Below, one piece after another: positions 1-4,955 of a stretch of 5,018 nt of DNA; position 1 is the stretch's first letter, and every line of letters begins with the position of its first letter. Source of the stretch: a bacterium (GTDB lineage Bacteria; Patescibacteriota; Minisyncoccia; Phycocordibacterales; Phycocordibacteraceae). The notes under the pieces were generated by a model that had not been told where the DNA came from, did not search any database, and worked only from the letters and a program-made list of their open reading frames with translations. The translations under genes were made by a program, and so were the position numbers. Location of the stretch: NCBI GenBank assembly GCA_021782685.1, contig JAJXUQ010000040.1, positions 1-5,018 on the forward strand, written 5' to 3'.

Positions 1-27
1 ACAGGGTTTCGATTACCCTTACCCGCA
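1..27 (+). tRNA. tRNA, 3' end only (identity not determinable)
   Basis: The first bases fold as the T arm of a tRNA: stem AGGGT (3-7), seven-base loop TTCGATT (8-14) and stem ACCCT (15-19), all five pairs Watson-Crick. The 3' acceptor strand TACCCGC (20-26) and an A discriminator (27) follow, implying a 5' acceptor strand GCGGGTA just outside the window. The next bases are CA, so no CCA end is encoded, as in the two complete tRNAs here. The anticodon lies outside. The inferred acceptor strand with A73 would fit a Gly or Leu tRNA, among others, so I assign none. Confidence 0.8.
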
Positions 28-78
28 CAGCGAAGAAATCAAGCGGTTTAGACGGAGTTTTTGCATGTCTTTTGGTAG

Positions 79-118
79 TGTGGTCAAAAGTGGATAAAGT
101 TGTGAATTCTGTGGATAA
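79..118 (-). promoter_or_regulatory. DnaA-box cluster in an AT-rich intergenic region
   Basis: Positions 110-118 read TGTGGATAA, the exact reverse complement of the DnaA box TTATCCACA. Positions 89-97 (AGTGGATAA) match it with one mismatch in the same orientation, 21 bp away, about two helical turns. A weaker match (TGTGGTCAA, two mismatches) lies at 79-87. AT-rich sequence follows at 129-153 and continues into the start of yraN. The 28-159 gap holds no gene; the only ATG-initiated ORFs I see in it are about ten codons long. Repeated DnaA boxes beside AT-rich DNA are typical of replication origins and DnaA-regulated promoters; which applies, if either, is inference. No dnaA or dnaN is visible here. 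Confidence 0.45.
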
Positions 119-144
119 AGGACAGGCTGTTTTTATGGAATCTT

Positions 145-150
145 TAAAAT
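145..150 (+). promoter_or_regulatory. Putative -10 element for yraN
   Basis: TAAAAT differs from the TATAAT consensus at one base. Transcription would begin about seven bases later, near 157-158, only two or three bases before the ATG at 160, so the mRNA could be leaderless or nearly so. No convincing -35 element lies at the usual spacing. The perfect DnaA box at 110-118 lies just upstream of where a -35 element would sit, so DnaA binding could influence this promoter; that is inference. Confidence 0.35.
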
Positions 151-159
151 ATGTAGGAA

Positions 160-573
160 ATGCGCCCTATTTATAAAAGCCTTTTATCTTCTAAGACCCG
201 TAAAGAAGTCGGGACTCTTGGGGAAAGAGTCGCTGCTGAATATTTGAGGCGGCATGGATTTTCTATCCGCGGCCGTAACGTCGTACGCAAGACCGGCGAG
301 CTCGACATCGTCGCCGAGAAGGCCGGCACGCTGCATATCGTCGAGGTAAAGACGATCGTCACCGATGAGTTCCCTGACGAGAGGTCGGTGCGGGACGAGT
401 ACGACCCTTCGTTCAACCTTCACGAAGTGAAGGTACGGAAAGTTGCACGGACAGGGGAGTGGTATGTCCTTGAGGAGGGGTGGAAGGAAGATTGGGAAGT
501 GGACGGGTGCCTCGTGTGGCTGCGGCGTTCCGACGGCAGGGCGCTGGTCCGTTATCTGCCGAAAATAATTTAA
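160..573 (+). CDS. yraN: YraN/UPF0102 family endonuclease-like protein
   Basis: A 137-residue protein of the UPF0102 (YraN) family, small proteins with a restriction-endonuclease/Holliday-junction-resolvase-like fold. Their role is not well established; DNA processing is inferred from the fold. The family pattern is clear: a helix with G21-E22 and A25-A26-E27-Y28-L29, then the strand G46-E47-L48-D49-I50, then V61-E62-V63-K64. E47, D49, E62 and K64 correspond to the PD-(D/E)xK-like metal site, so the nuclease core looks intact. Length is slightly above the common 115-130 residues. ATG 160 is the first in-frame start after a stop at 154-156. AGGA at 155-158 is only one base away, too close for a normal Shine-Dalgarno site, and a -10-like TAAAAT at 145-150 suggests leaderless initiation. 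The first 35 or so codons are AT-rich, unlike the GC-ending codons after about 270. tRNA-Pro begins 19 bp after the stop. Confidence 0.9.
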   Translation: MRPIYKSLLSSKTRKEVGTLGERVAAEYLRRHGFSIRGRNVVRKTGELDIVAEKAGTLHIVEVKTIVTDEFPDERSVRDEYDPSFNLHEVKVRKVARTGEWYVLEEGWKEDWEVDGCLVWLRRSDGRALVRYLPKII

Positions 574-592
574 ACTGGTACAGTGCAGATGG

Positions 593-663
593 CGGGCCGG
601 AGTATGCCGGTAGTACACGTGCTTTGGGAGCACGCAGACCGAGTTCGACTCTCGGCGGCCCGA
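593..663 (+). tRNA. tRNA-Pro (anticodon UGG)
   Basis: A 71-nt cloverleaf: acceptor CGGGCCG (593-599) pairs perfectly with CGGCCCG (656-662), D stem GTAT/GTAC (602-605, 613-616) with a GG-containing loop, anticodon stem CGTGC/GCACG (618-622, 630-634), loop TTTGGGA with anticodon TGG at 625-627, T stem CCGAG/CTCGG (639-643, 651-655) with loop TTCGACT, discriminator A663. The C1-G72 pair is typical of proline tRNAs. No CCA is encoded (CTG follows). Position 8 is G rather than the near-universal U, position 14 is G rather than A, and position 15 is C, so the tertiary core is atypical. The gene may be cotranscribed with yraN; a weak -10-like TAAACT lies at 571-576. No terminator is visible after it. 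Confidence 0.88.
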
Positions 664-676
664 CTGAAAGACAGAA

Positions 677-1792
677 CTAGGGCAGGGAAGCGGTCAGGGC
701 TGACTCGAGCGCCGGAATCTCGGATGCGAAATCCGAAGTCTCCGTCGATGTCGCAGCGGCGAGCAAGAGATCGAGCGGCCGGCCGGTCTCGCTCGCATAA
801 TCGGCGCGGATATAAGAAGCGGTTATGGCGTTCAGGGAGCGGGAGACGGTTGCACCCTCGGTAGTGCTCGTCGTAATGGTCCCGACGAGGTTTCCCGCGG
901 CATCGGCAACACCTCCGCCTGAAGATCCTTCCTGCGCGGCGGCGGAACCGCCAAGCGCGAGCACGTCGATCGTATTCGTTCCGAACGTATAGACGCTTTT
1001 CACCGAGCCGAAGACGAGCGTGGGGAAGAGGTCCGACTGTACTTGGTTCGGTTTAAGAAACTGCGCGCCATAGGAAGCGATGACGACCGGAGTACCGGAG
1101 GAAGGGGGCGTCGTGGCGAGCGGCACGAAGGGGAACGGGGAAGGGGATACGGTACCTGCCGCGCTCCCGGCTACGGCAAGAAATGCGAAATCATGCTCCC
1201 CGGTACCGCTCGGGGCCGTTGCGGTGAGCAAGTCCGCATTCGCGTGAATCCACGCCGAGGAGATGAAGATGGGCTTGGCGCTATACCGAGCCGCCGCAGG
1301 GCTTCCCGAGCGGATAGTGCAGGAAACGCCGCGGTCGGCAAGAAGGAAGTATTGCGCGATGTGCGCATTGGTAAGGATGATGCCTTTCGGATCGATGAAG
1401 ATACCGCTGCCGGAAATCGAATGCAGACCGCTTCCCGCAGGCGCATAGCAGATGATATTCACGAGAGCGTTGCGCAACGCCGATGCGGAAATATCGAGCG
1501 CGGCGAGGTCGATCACCGAAGATGCCGTATTCGGAACAGGCAGCGTAGCCGCCCCTGCGGCGCTTCCCGAGACGGAGGCGGGTACCGCATCATGCGCAAG
1601 ACCGCTCGCTCCGGCACTCTTTTTTGAATCCGGGCTTTGAGCGGGGCCCGGGAGCGTGGAAAGAGTCGATGAGGCGGCTGGCGTAATAGATGCGGGGGTG
1701 TACTGAAAAACCGCGTGGTTCGAAAAAGCTATGGTGAGAGCGCCAAGGATGAGCGCGAAAACCATTCCAGAGTATGACGCAAGACGTGACAT
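677..1792 (-). CDS. Membrane-anchored or secreted trypsin-like serine protease
   Basis: A 371-residue protein with a hydrophobic N-terminal segment (about residues 9-24, preceded by R3) that is a signal peptide or signal anchor, then a Ser/Ala/Thr/Pro-rich linker (about 32-100), then a chymotrypsin-fold protease domain (about 105-330). The triad is recognisable: H144 in LTNAHIA after the GSGIFID strand, D201 in EHDFAFL, and S291 in EGSSGGGV, with G289 and G292-G294 shaping the oxyanion-hole region. The only two cysteines, C115 and C158, flank the histidine strand and could form a disulphide. No PDZ domain follows, unlike DegP/HtrA; the tail is a short acidic, Ala/Ser-rich stretch. It probably acts outside the cytoplasmic membrane; the substrate is unknown. 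The stop lies 13 bp from the end of the convergent tRNA-Pro. The start has only a weak TAGG-like site upstream, and I see no better in-frame start. Confidence 0.88.
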   Translation of the reverse strand: MSRLASYSGMVFALILGALTIAFSNHAVFQYTPASITPAASSTLSTLPGPAQSPDSKKSAGASGLAHDAVPASVSGSAAGAATLPVPNTASSVIDLAALDISASALRNALVNIICYAPAGSGLHSISGSGIFIDPKGIILTNAHIAQYFLLADRGVSCTIRSGSPAAARYSAKPIFISSAWIHANADLLTATAPSGTGEHDFAFLAVAGSAAGTVSPSPFPFVPLATTPPSSGTPVVIASYGAQFLKPNQVQSDLFPTLVFGSVKSVYTFGTNTIDVLALGGSAAAQEGSSGGGVADAAGNLVGTITTSTTEGATVSRSLNAITASYIRADYASETGRPLDLLLAAATSTETSDFASEIPALESALTASLP

Positions 1793-1858
1793 GCCTATAC
1801 GCTACTACCGAGCATGCCGGGACACAAACATGCTTGCGTGAGGCAGGCGCAGAGAAAG

Positions 1859-1875
1859 AAGGATGAGATATCCTT
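1859..1875. repeat. Inverted repeat over the expected protease transcription start
   Basis: AAGGAT (1859-1864) and ATCCTT (1870-1875) are a perfect 6-bp inverted repeat around a five-base spacer. It lies directly downstream of the minus-strand TATGAT, where transcription of the protease should begin, and upstream of the tRNA-Gly promoter. The position would suit an operator or a 5'-end hairpin, but a repeat this short can arise by chance. Confidence 0.3.
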
Positions 1876-1881
1876 ATCATA
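1876..1881 (-). promoter_or_regulatory. Putative -10 element for the protease gene
   Basis: On the minus strand this reads TATGAT, one base from consensus. A start near 1869 gives a leader of about 77 nt before the protease ATG. The leader contains a second small inverted repeat, AGCATG/CATGCT (1811-1816 and 1829-1834). No clear -35 hexamer is seen, so support is modest. Confidence 0.35.
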
Positions 1882-1890
1882 ATCTAAAAA

Positions 1891-1899
1891 TGGTATGCT
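1891..1899 (+). promoter_or_regulatory. Putative extended -10 promoter for tRNA-Gly
   Basis: TGGTATGCT has the extended -10 form TGnTATnnT. Transcription would start near 1906, almost at the tRNA 5' end (1908), leaving a very short leader. No good -35 is visible, which is compatible with an extended -10 promoter. It is divergent from the protease promoter. Confidence 0.35.
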
Positions 1900-1907
1900 C
1901 GTACTAC

Positions 1908-1978
1908 GCGGGCGTGGTTTAGTGGTAAAACGACTGCCTTCCAAGCAGTAGTCGGGAGTTCGATTCTCCCCGCCCGCA
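1908..1978 (+). tRNA. tRNA-Gly (anticodon UCC)
   Basis: A 71-nt cloverleaf with canonical core bases: acceptor GCGGGCG (1908-1914) pairs with CGCCCGC (1971-1977), U8 at 1915, D stem GTTT/AAAC (1917-1920, 1928-1931) with loop AGTGGTA, anticodon stem ACTGC/GCAGT (1933-1937, 1945-1949), loop CTTCCAA with anticodon TCC at 1940-1942, T stem GGGAG/CTCCC (1954-1958, 1966-1970) with loop TTCGATT, discriminator A1978. The next bases are CA, so CCA must be added by nucleotidyltransferase. It has its own likely promoter and ends 17 bp before a strong terminator. UCC reads GGA and GGG codons, and possibly all glycine codons if U34 is unmodified. Confidence 0.96.
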
Positions 1979-1995
1979 CAGACGGCATTCCTTGT

Positions 1996-2031
1996 AAAAA
2001 CAGCGCGCCCCGTCGGGGGCGCGCTGTTTTT
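1996..2031. terminator. Bidirectional intrinsic terminator between tRNA-Gly and HU
   Basis: A perfect 16-bp stem (1996-2011 with 2016-2031) closed by the tetraloop GTCG. Its GC-rich core is CAGCGCGCCCC/GGGGCGCGCTG, and the outer pairs are an A run on the left and a T run on the right. Read on either strand the hairpin is followed by U residues, so it can end both tRNA-Gly transcription (+) and HU transcription (-). Confidence 0.93.
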
Positions 2032-2053
2032 ATAACGGAAGCGTAAAAAGAGG

Positions 2054-2326
2054 CTACTTTACCGCGTCTTTGAGCGCTTTTGCAGGGCGAAACTTCGCGG
2101 TGCGGGATGCCGCGATGTGTATCGTCTCTCCCGTGCGAGGATTCCTGCCTTCGCGTGCAGGACGCGCTTTCGTCGCGAAGATACCGAGTCCGGCAACCGA
2201 GACCTCGTCACCGGACTTAAGACCGGAAACGATCGAGTCTATCACCGTCTCGACGGCGCGCTCCGCATCTGCCTTTGTGGAACCGAGAACGCTGTGCACC
2301 TTATCGATAATGTCTGCTTTGTTCAT
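2054..2326 (-). CDS. hup: HU-family DNA-binding protein
   Basis: A 90-residue protein of exactly HU size. It begins with MNKADIIDKV, has the two N-terminal helices (about 3-37), the turn G46-L47-G48-I49-F50, and the DNA-binding arm with R55, R58, G60-R61-N62-P63 and T65-G66-E67, where P63 is the proline that intercalates at DNA kinks in the family. It ends with F79-R80-P81 and L85-K86-D87-A88-V89, as HU does. It should bind DNA as a dimer with little sequence preference, bending and compacting the chromosome; IHF subunits share the fold, but a lone gene fits HU better. The ATG has no clear Shine-Dalgarno sequence (AGCAGAAACCC precedes it). It has its own promoter near 2383-2410 and stops 22 bp before a bidirectional terminator, so it is probably monocistronic. 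Confidence 0.96.
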   Translation of the reverse strand: MNKADIIDKVHSVLGSTKADAERAVETVIDSIVSGLKSGDEVSVAGLGIFATKARPAREGRNPRTGETIHIAASRTAKFRPAKALKDAVK

Positions 2327-2382
2327 GGGTTTCTGCTAACTATTAACCCCGCAGCTCGAGTGGGCGAAGCGGGTATGCGAAA

Positions 2383-2410
2383 AGTATAGGAAATGAGCCA
2401 TTTTACGCAA
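2383..2410 (-). promoter_or_regulatory. Promoter of the HU gene
   Basis: On the minus strand TATACT (2388 to 2383) matches the -10 consensus at five of six bases, and TTGCGT (2410 to 2405) is a partial -35 at a 16-bp spacing. The start should fall near 2376, giving a leader of about 50 nt. It lies in the 156-bp gap between rny and HU, which otherwise holds only a hairpin next to rny. Confidence 0.55.
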
Positions 2411-2441
2411 CGGGTCTTGCCAAGAGTGCGTGGATAGCGCA

Positions 2442-2477
2442 CAATCACGCGCCGCGCTCGCGCGTGGCGCGTGATTG
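2442..2477 (-). terminator. Hairpin at the 3' end of rny, without a U tract
   Basis: CAATCACGCGCC (2442-2453) and GGCGCGTGATTG (2466-2477) form a perfect 12-bp stem. Inside it CGC (2455-2457) pairs with GCG (2462-2464) around the loop TCGC; one mispair (C-A in the minus-strand RNA) separates the two helices. It begins five bases past the rny stop codon. In the rny direction no run of U follows, so it is not a classic intrinsic terminator. It may act as a weak terminator or as a 3'-end stabiliser against exonucleases. Confidence 0.45.
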
Positions 2478-2482
2478 CATTT

Positions 2483-3991
2483 CTAACGGGCGAATTCTAC
2501 GACCCGGTTCTCGCGGATTACGTTCACTTTTATCTCACCCGGGTATTTCAGTTCCTCCTGTATGCGCGCCGCGATATCGCGCGCAAGCGCGTGCAGCGCG
2601 AGGTCGGAGACCTTGCCCGGGTTTACGAATACGCGTATCTCGCGGCCGGCTGAAATGGCGTACACCTTCTCGACGCCTTCGAAAGTGCTTGCGAGACGCT
2701 CGAGATCGCCGAGACGTTCGAGATAACGGTCCACCGTATCGCGCCGGGCGCCGGGACGACTGCCTGAAATGGCGTCTGCTACCTGGACGATGACCGCTTC
2801 CGGCGTCTCATACGGATATTCTTCATGATGCGATTGCATTGCCTGGATAACACGCGTATCGACGCCGAATCTTTCAAGAATACGGCGCCCGATCTCGACG
2901 TGCGTGCCCTGAACCTCGTGGTCGACCGCCTTGCCGATATCGTGCAGAAGCGCGCCCGCTCGAGCGACAGAAGCGTCGGCGCCGAGCTCCGTCGCGAGCA
3001 TGCCGGCGAGATGCGCCATCTCGACGGAATGCTGGAGCACGTTCTGTCCGTAGCTCGTACGGAAGTGGAGGCGTCCGAGAAGCGCGGTGAGCTTGGGGTC
3101 GAGCCCGATGACGCCGGCTTCATATGCCGCCGCTTCGCCCTTCTGCTTCACGATATCCGTGATTTCAGCACGCGTCTTCTCCACGGTCTCCTCTATTTTG
3201 ACCGGCTGGATACGGCCGTCGGCGATGAGCTTTTCGAGCGCTATCTTCGCTATGGTTCGGCGAAGCGGATCGAAAGAGGAGAGAGTTATCTTGTCCGGCG
3301 CGTCGTCGATGAGGACATCGACGCCCGTCGCGCGTTCGAAAGCCTTGATATTACGTCCTTCCTTGCCGATTATCTTGCCTTTCATGTCCTCCGAAGGGAG
3401 GGTGACCGAGAGAGACATGACCTCCGCGTTTACCGCGTTCCCCAGACGGTGAATGGCGGTGATAAGGATGGAGCGCGCCTTGTCTTCGAGGCGTTCGCGC
3501 CCGTTTGCGGCAAGTTTCTGCAACCGCAGGAGGATCGCCTCTTCGTTCGTACGCTCGATTTCAGAAAAGAGCTCTTCGCGCGCGGCCGTTTCCGAAAGGT
3601 GCGCGGCGCGCGCGAGCTCTTTCGAGCGCAGCGCGGCGAGATTCTCCGCTTCATTCTTCGCACGGAGCGCCTCTTGTTCTCGAACTCGTATTTCCGCTTC
3701 CTTGTTGTCGAGAAACTCTTCCCGGGAAGCGAGCCGTTCTTCGCGGAGCATGATTTTCCCTTCGCGTTCTTCGATCGGCGCGAGCCGCTCCGTTTCGATG
3801 ACCGCGCTCCTGTATTCCGCGTCGGCAAGCATCTTCGCTACCTGTTCCTTGGCTTGAAGGAGCTTCTGTTTGATGTCGAGCTCGATGGAGCCGCGCTGCG
3901 CGAGGCCGATGAGGACGCGGAGCACGTACCCGAGCGCGACGCCGCTCACGCCCGAAAGCGCAAGCAGTATCAGTATGATGTTGAGAGACAT
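2483..3991 (-). CDS. rny: Ribonuclease Y
   Basis: A 502-residue protein with the full RNase Y architecture and near the usual 510-520 length. Residues 4-30 are a transmembrane helix anchoring it to the cytoplasmic membrane. Residues about 35-175 form a charged Glu/Arg/Lys/Ala-rich coiled coil. A KH RNA-binding domain has its GxxG loop at G209-K210-E211-G212 in GKIIGKEGRNI. The HD phosphohydrolase domain contains H321, the H350-D351 pair in LLHDIGKAVDHE, and H388-H389 with a VADAISGSRPGARR motif (403-416); these are the metal ligands and catalytic centre. The C-terminus ends IKVNVIRENRVVEFAR, as typical members do. The enzyme makes endonucleolytic cuts that begin mRNA decay. All key residues are present. 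The ATG has no recognisable Shine-Dalgarno site. A likely promoter lies at 4027-4032 and a hairpin follows the stop, so it is probably transcribed alone. Confidence 0.97.
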   Translation of the reverse strand: MSLNIILILLALSGVSGVALGYVLRVLIGLAQRGSIELDIKQKLLQAKEQVAKMLADAEYRSAVIETERLAPIEEREGKIMLREERLASREEFLDNKEAEIRVREQEALRAKNEAENLAALRSKELARAAHLSETAAREELFSEIERTNEEAILLRLQKLAANGRERLEDKARSILITAIHRLGNAVNAEVMSLSVTLPSEDMKGKIIGKEGRNIKAFERATGVDVLIDDAPDKITLSSFDPLRRTIAKIALEKLIADGRIQPVKIEETVEKTRAEITDIVKQKGEAAAYEAGVIGLDPKLTALLGRLHFRTSYGQNVLQHSVEMAHLAGMLATELGADASVARAGALLHDIGKAVDHEVQGTHVEIGRRILERFGVDTRVIQAMQSHHEEYPYETPEAVIVQVADAISGSRPGARRDTVDRYLERLGDLERLASTFEGVEKVYAISAGREIRVFVNPGKVSDLALHALARDIAARIQEELKYPGEIKVNVIRENRVVEFAR

Positions 3992-4026
3992 GGCCGTTCA
4001 GTTATCCCCGACCGAGGGGGGGAAGA

Positions 4027-4032
4027 ATTCTA
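4027..4032 (-). promoter_or_regulatory. Putative -10 element for rny
   Basis: On the minus strand this reads TAGAAT, one base from consensus. The predicted start (near 4020) falls in a run of seven C (G on the plus strand, 4016-4022), giving a leader of about 29 nt. No convincing -35 lies upstream. Apart from this, the 109-bp gap from rny to the clpP terminator shows nothing. Confidence 0.4.
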
Positions 4033-4100
4033 AAAGTAGGGAAGCGCAGACAGGCAGAGGATGGGTGCGGTCAGGCGGCGCGGCAGCAATACAAGGACCT

Positions 4101-4141
4101 TAACACAAAACTCCGTACGGCGCTTCCTGCCGTACGGAGTT
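4101..4141 (-). terminator. Intrinsic terminator of the clpP operon
   Basis: A perfect 13-bp stem (4109-4121 with 4129-4141; arm AACTCCGTACGGC on the plus strand) with a seven-base loop. In the clpP direction it is followed by TTTTGTGTTA. It begins 14 bp past the clpP stop and separates this operon from rny. The plus-strand side lacks a good T tract, so it works mainly for minus-strand transcripts. Confidence 0.88.
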
Positions 4142-4155
4142 CCCGGTGCCGCGGC

Positions 4156-4755
4156 CTATTTGTATACCTGATCGACGAGGCCGTATTTCTTCGCTTCCTC
4201 CGCGGTCATGAAGAAGTCGCGCTCGACGTCTTTCTCTATCTTATCGAGCGACTGGCCGGTGTTCTTCGCGAGAATCCTGTTGAGCCGCTCACGGAGCTTT
4301 ATGATCTGCTTCGCGGTGATCTCGATATCGGTCGCCTGTCCTTCGGCGCCGCCGTGCGGCTGATGGATCATCACTTCGGCATTCGGGAGGGAGAAGCGCT
4401 TGCCCTTCTCGCCTGCGGAGAGGAGGATCGCCGCGCCGGAAGCCGCCATGCCGACGCAGACGGTCGAGACCGAGGGCTTCACGTGATTCATGGTGTCGAC
4501 CATCGCGAGCGTCGCGGTAACCGAACCACCGGGAGAGTTTATATAGAGCGAAATATCCTTCTTCGGATCCTCCGCTTCGAGGAAAAGGAGCTGCGCGATG
4601 ACAAGGTTCGCGACGTCGTCATCTATCGGCCCGCCGAGAAAGACGATGCGCTCCTTCAGGAGGCGCGAATAGATGTCATACGCCCGTTCGCCGAACTGGC
4701 TTTTCTCGATGACCATCGGTACGAGCATGGAAGCTCGAGGTTGCGTGTATTTCAT
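4156..4755 (-). CDS. clpP: ATP-dependent Clp protease proteolytic subunit
   Basis: A 199-residue ClpP, the self-compartmentalised serine peptidase whose two heptameric rings degrade proteins delivered by AAA+ unfoldases such as ClpX or ClpC. The triad is intact: S106 in VGMAASGAA, H131 in MIHQPHGG, D180 in VERDFF. Each is nine residues beyond its E. coli mature number (97, 122, 171). SPGGSV (74-79) and the R-E-R-L-N helix near 155-159 are also typical. The segment LVPMVIEKS (11-19) aligns with the mature E. coli N-terminus, so residues 1-9 look like a short propeptide; M10 is an alternative start but has no better ribosome site. No Shine-Dalgarno motif precedes ATG 4755. The start lies 15 bp after the stop of a small membrane-protein gene, suggesting cotranscription, and a terminator follows. 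No clpX is in the window. Confidence 0.97.
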   Translation of the reverse strand: MKYTQPRASMLVPMVIEKSQFGERAYDIYSRLLKERIVFLGGPIDDDVANLVIAQLLFLEAEDPKKDISLYINSPGGSVTATLAMVDTMNHVKPSVSTVCVGMAASGAAILLSAGEKGKRFSLPNAEVMIHQPHGGAEGQATDIEITAKQIIKLRERLNRILAKNTGQSLDKIEKDVERDFFMTAEEAKKYGLVDQVYK

Positions 4756-4770
4756 AGGTAAAGTGGGTAT

Positions 4771-4950
4771 TTAGGGCTGCGTGGTGGTAGCGGGAACGGC
4801 GAGAGCGCGCTCTTCGGCGATCCGTTTGCCCCAGGAATAGAAAGCGCCGACGATGATCATAAGCACGATGATCACGATCGAGATGAGAACTCCCCATGAC
4901 TGCGCTTTCTGCGAAGGCGTCCCGGGAGGAAGAAGCGGTTCGTTTTCCAT
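4771..4950 (-). CDS. Small single-pass membrane protein upstream of clpP (59 aa)
   Basis: This reading frame encodes 59 residues starting MENEPLLPPGTPSQKAQ, with one transmembrane segment at about 19-40 (WGVLISIVIIVLMIIV then GAFYSW), followed by K42-R43 and a short tail ending PATTTQP. I do not recognise a named family; small Pro/Thr-tailed single-pass proteins of this kind recur in Parcubacteria as hypothetical proteins, from memory only. Support for it being real: an AAGGG ribosome site five bases before the ATG, the best in the window; an 8-bp gap after the preceding gene and a 15-bp gap before clpP; and a clean hydrophobic core. Flanking charge (K15 against K42, R43) weakly favours the C-terminus inside. 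A larger overlapping frame at 4676-4897 has no such features. Function is unknown; operon position suggests a link to ClpP or the preceding gene. Confidence 0.85.
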   Translation of the reverse strand: MENEPLLPPGTPSQKAQSWGVLISIVIIVLMIIVGAFYSWGKRIAEERALAVPATTTQP

Positions 4951-4955
4951 AGGAG

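Noticed and set aside
65..97. A ten-codon ATG frame in the left intergenic region as a leader peptide
   Set aside because: It has no ribosome site and no attenuator structure, and it ends within the DnaA-box cluster; chance is the simpler explanation.
184..633. Minus-strand frames opposite yraN, one of them running into tRNA-Pro
   Set aside because: They overlap a clear UPF0102 gene and a tRNA, and their products are low in recognisable structure.
1043..1627. A 194-codon open frame on the plus strand within the protease gene
   Set aside because: It is antisense to the protease domain and gives an Arg/Gly-rich product without any motif; it is a shadow of the GC-biased codons.
2117..2389. Plus-strand frames opposite the HU gene
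   Set aside because: HU is full length with all its arm residues, and the opposing frames match nothing.
2825..4033. A 402-codon open frame on the plus strand opposite rny
   Set aside because: It lies almost wholly within the complement of rny, whose KH and HD motifs are unmistakable. Its product has no recognisable domain and is rich in Arg, Phe and Glu, as expected for the mirror of GC-ending codons.
4354..4761. A 135-codon plus-strand frame opposite clpP
   Set aside because: The complementary strand carries the intact ClpP catalytic triad; this frame gives an Arg/Asp/His-rich product with no family features.
4676..4897. A 73-codon minus-strand frame overlapping the start of clpP and the small membrane protein
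   Set aside because: It is out of frame with both, has an Arg/His-rich product without a hydrophobic core, and starts inside the better-supported 59-residue gene.
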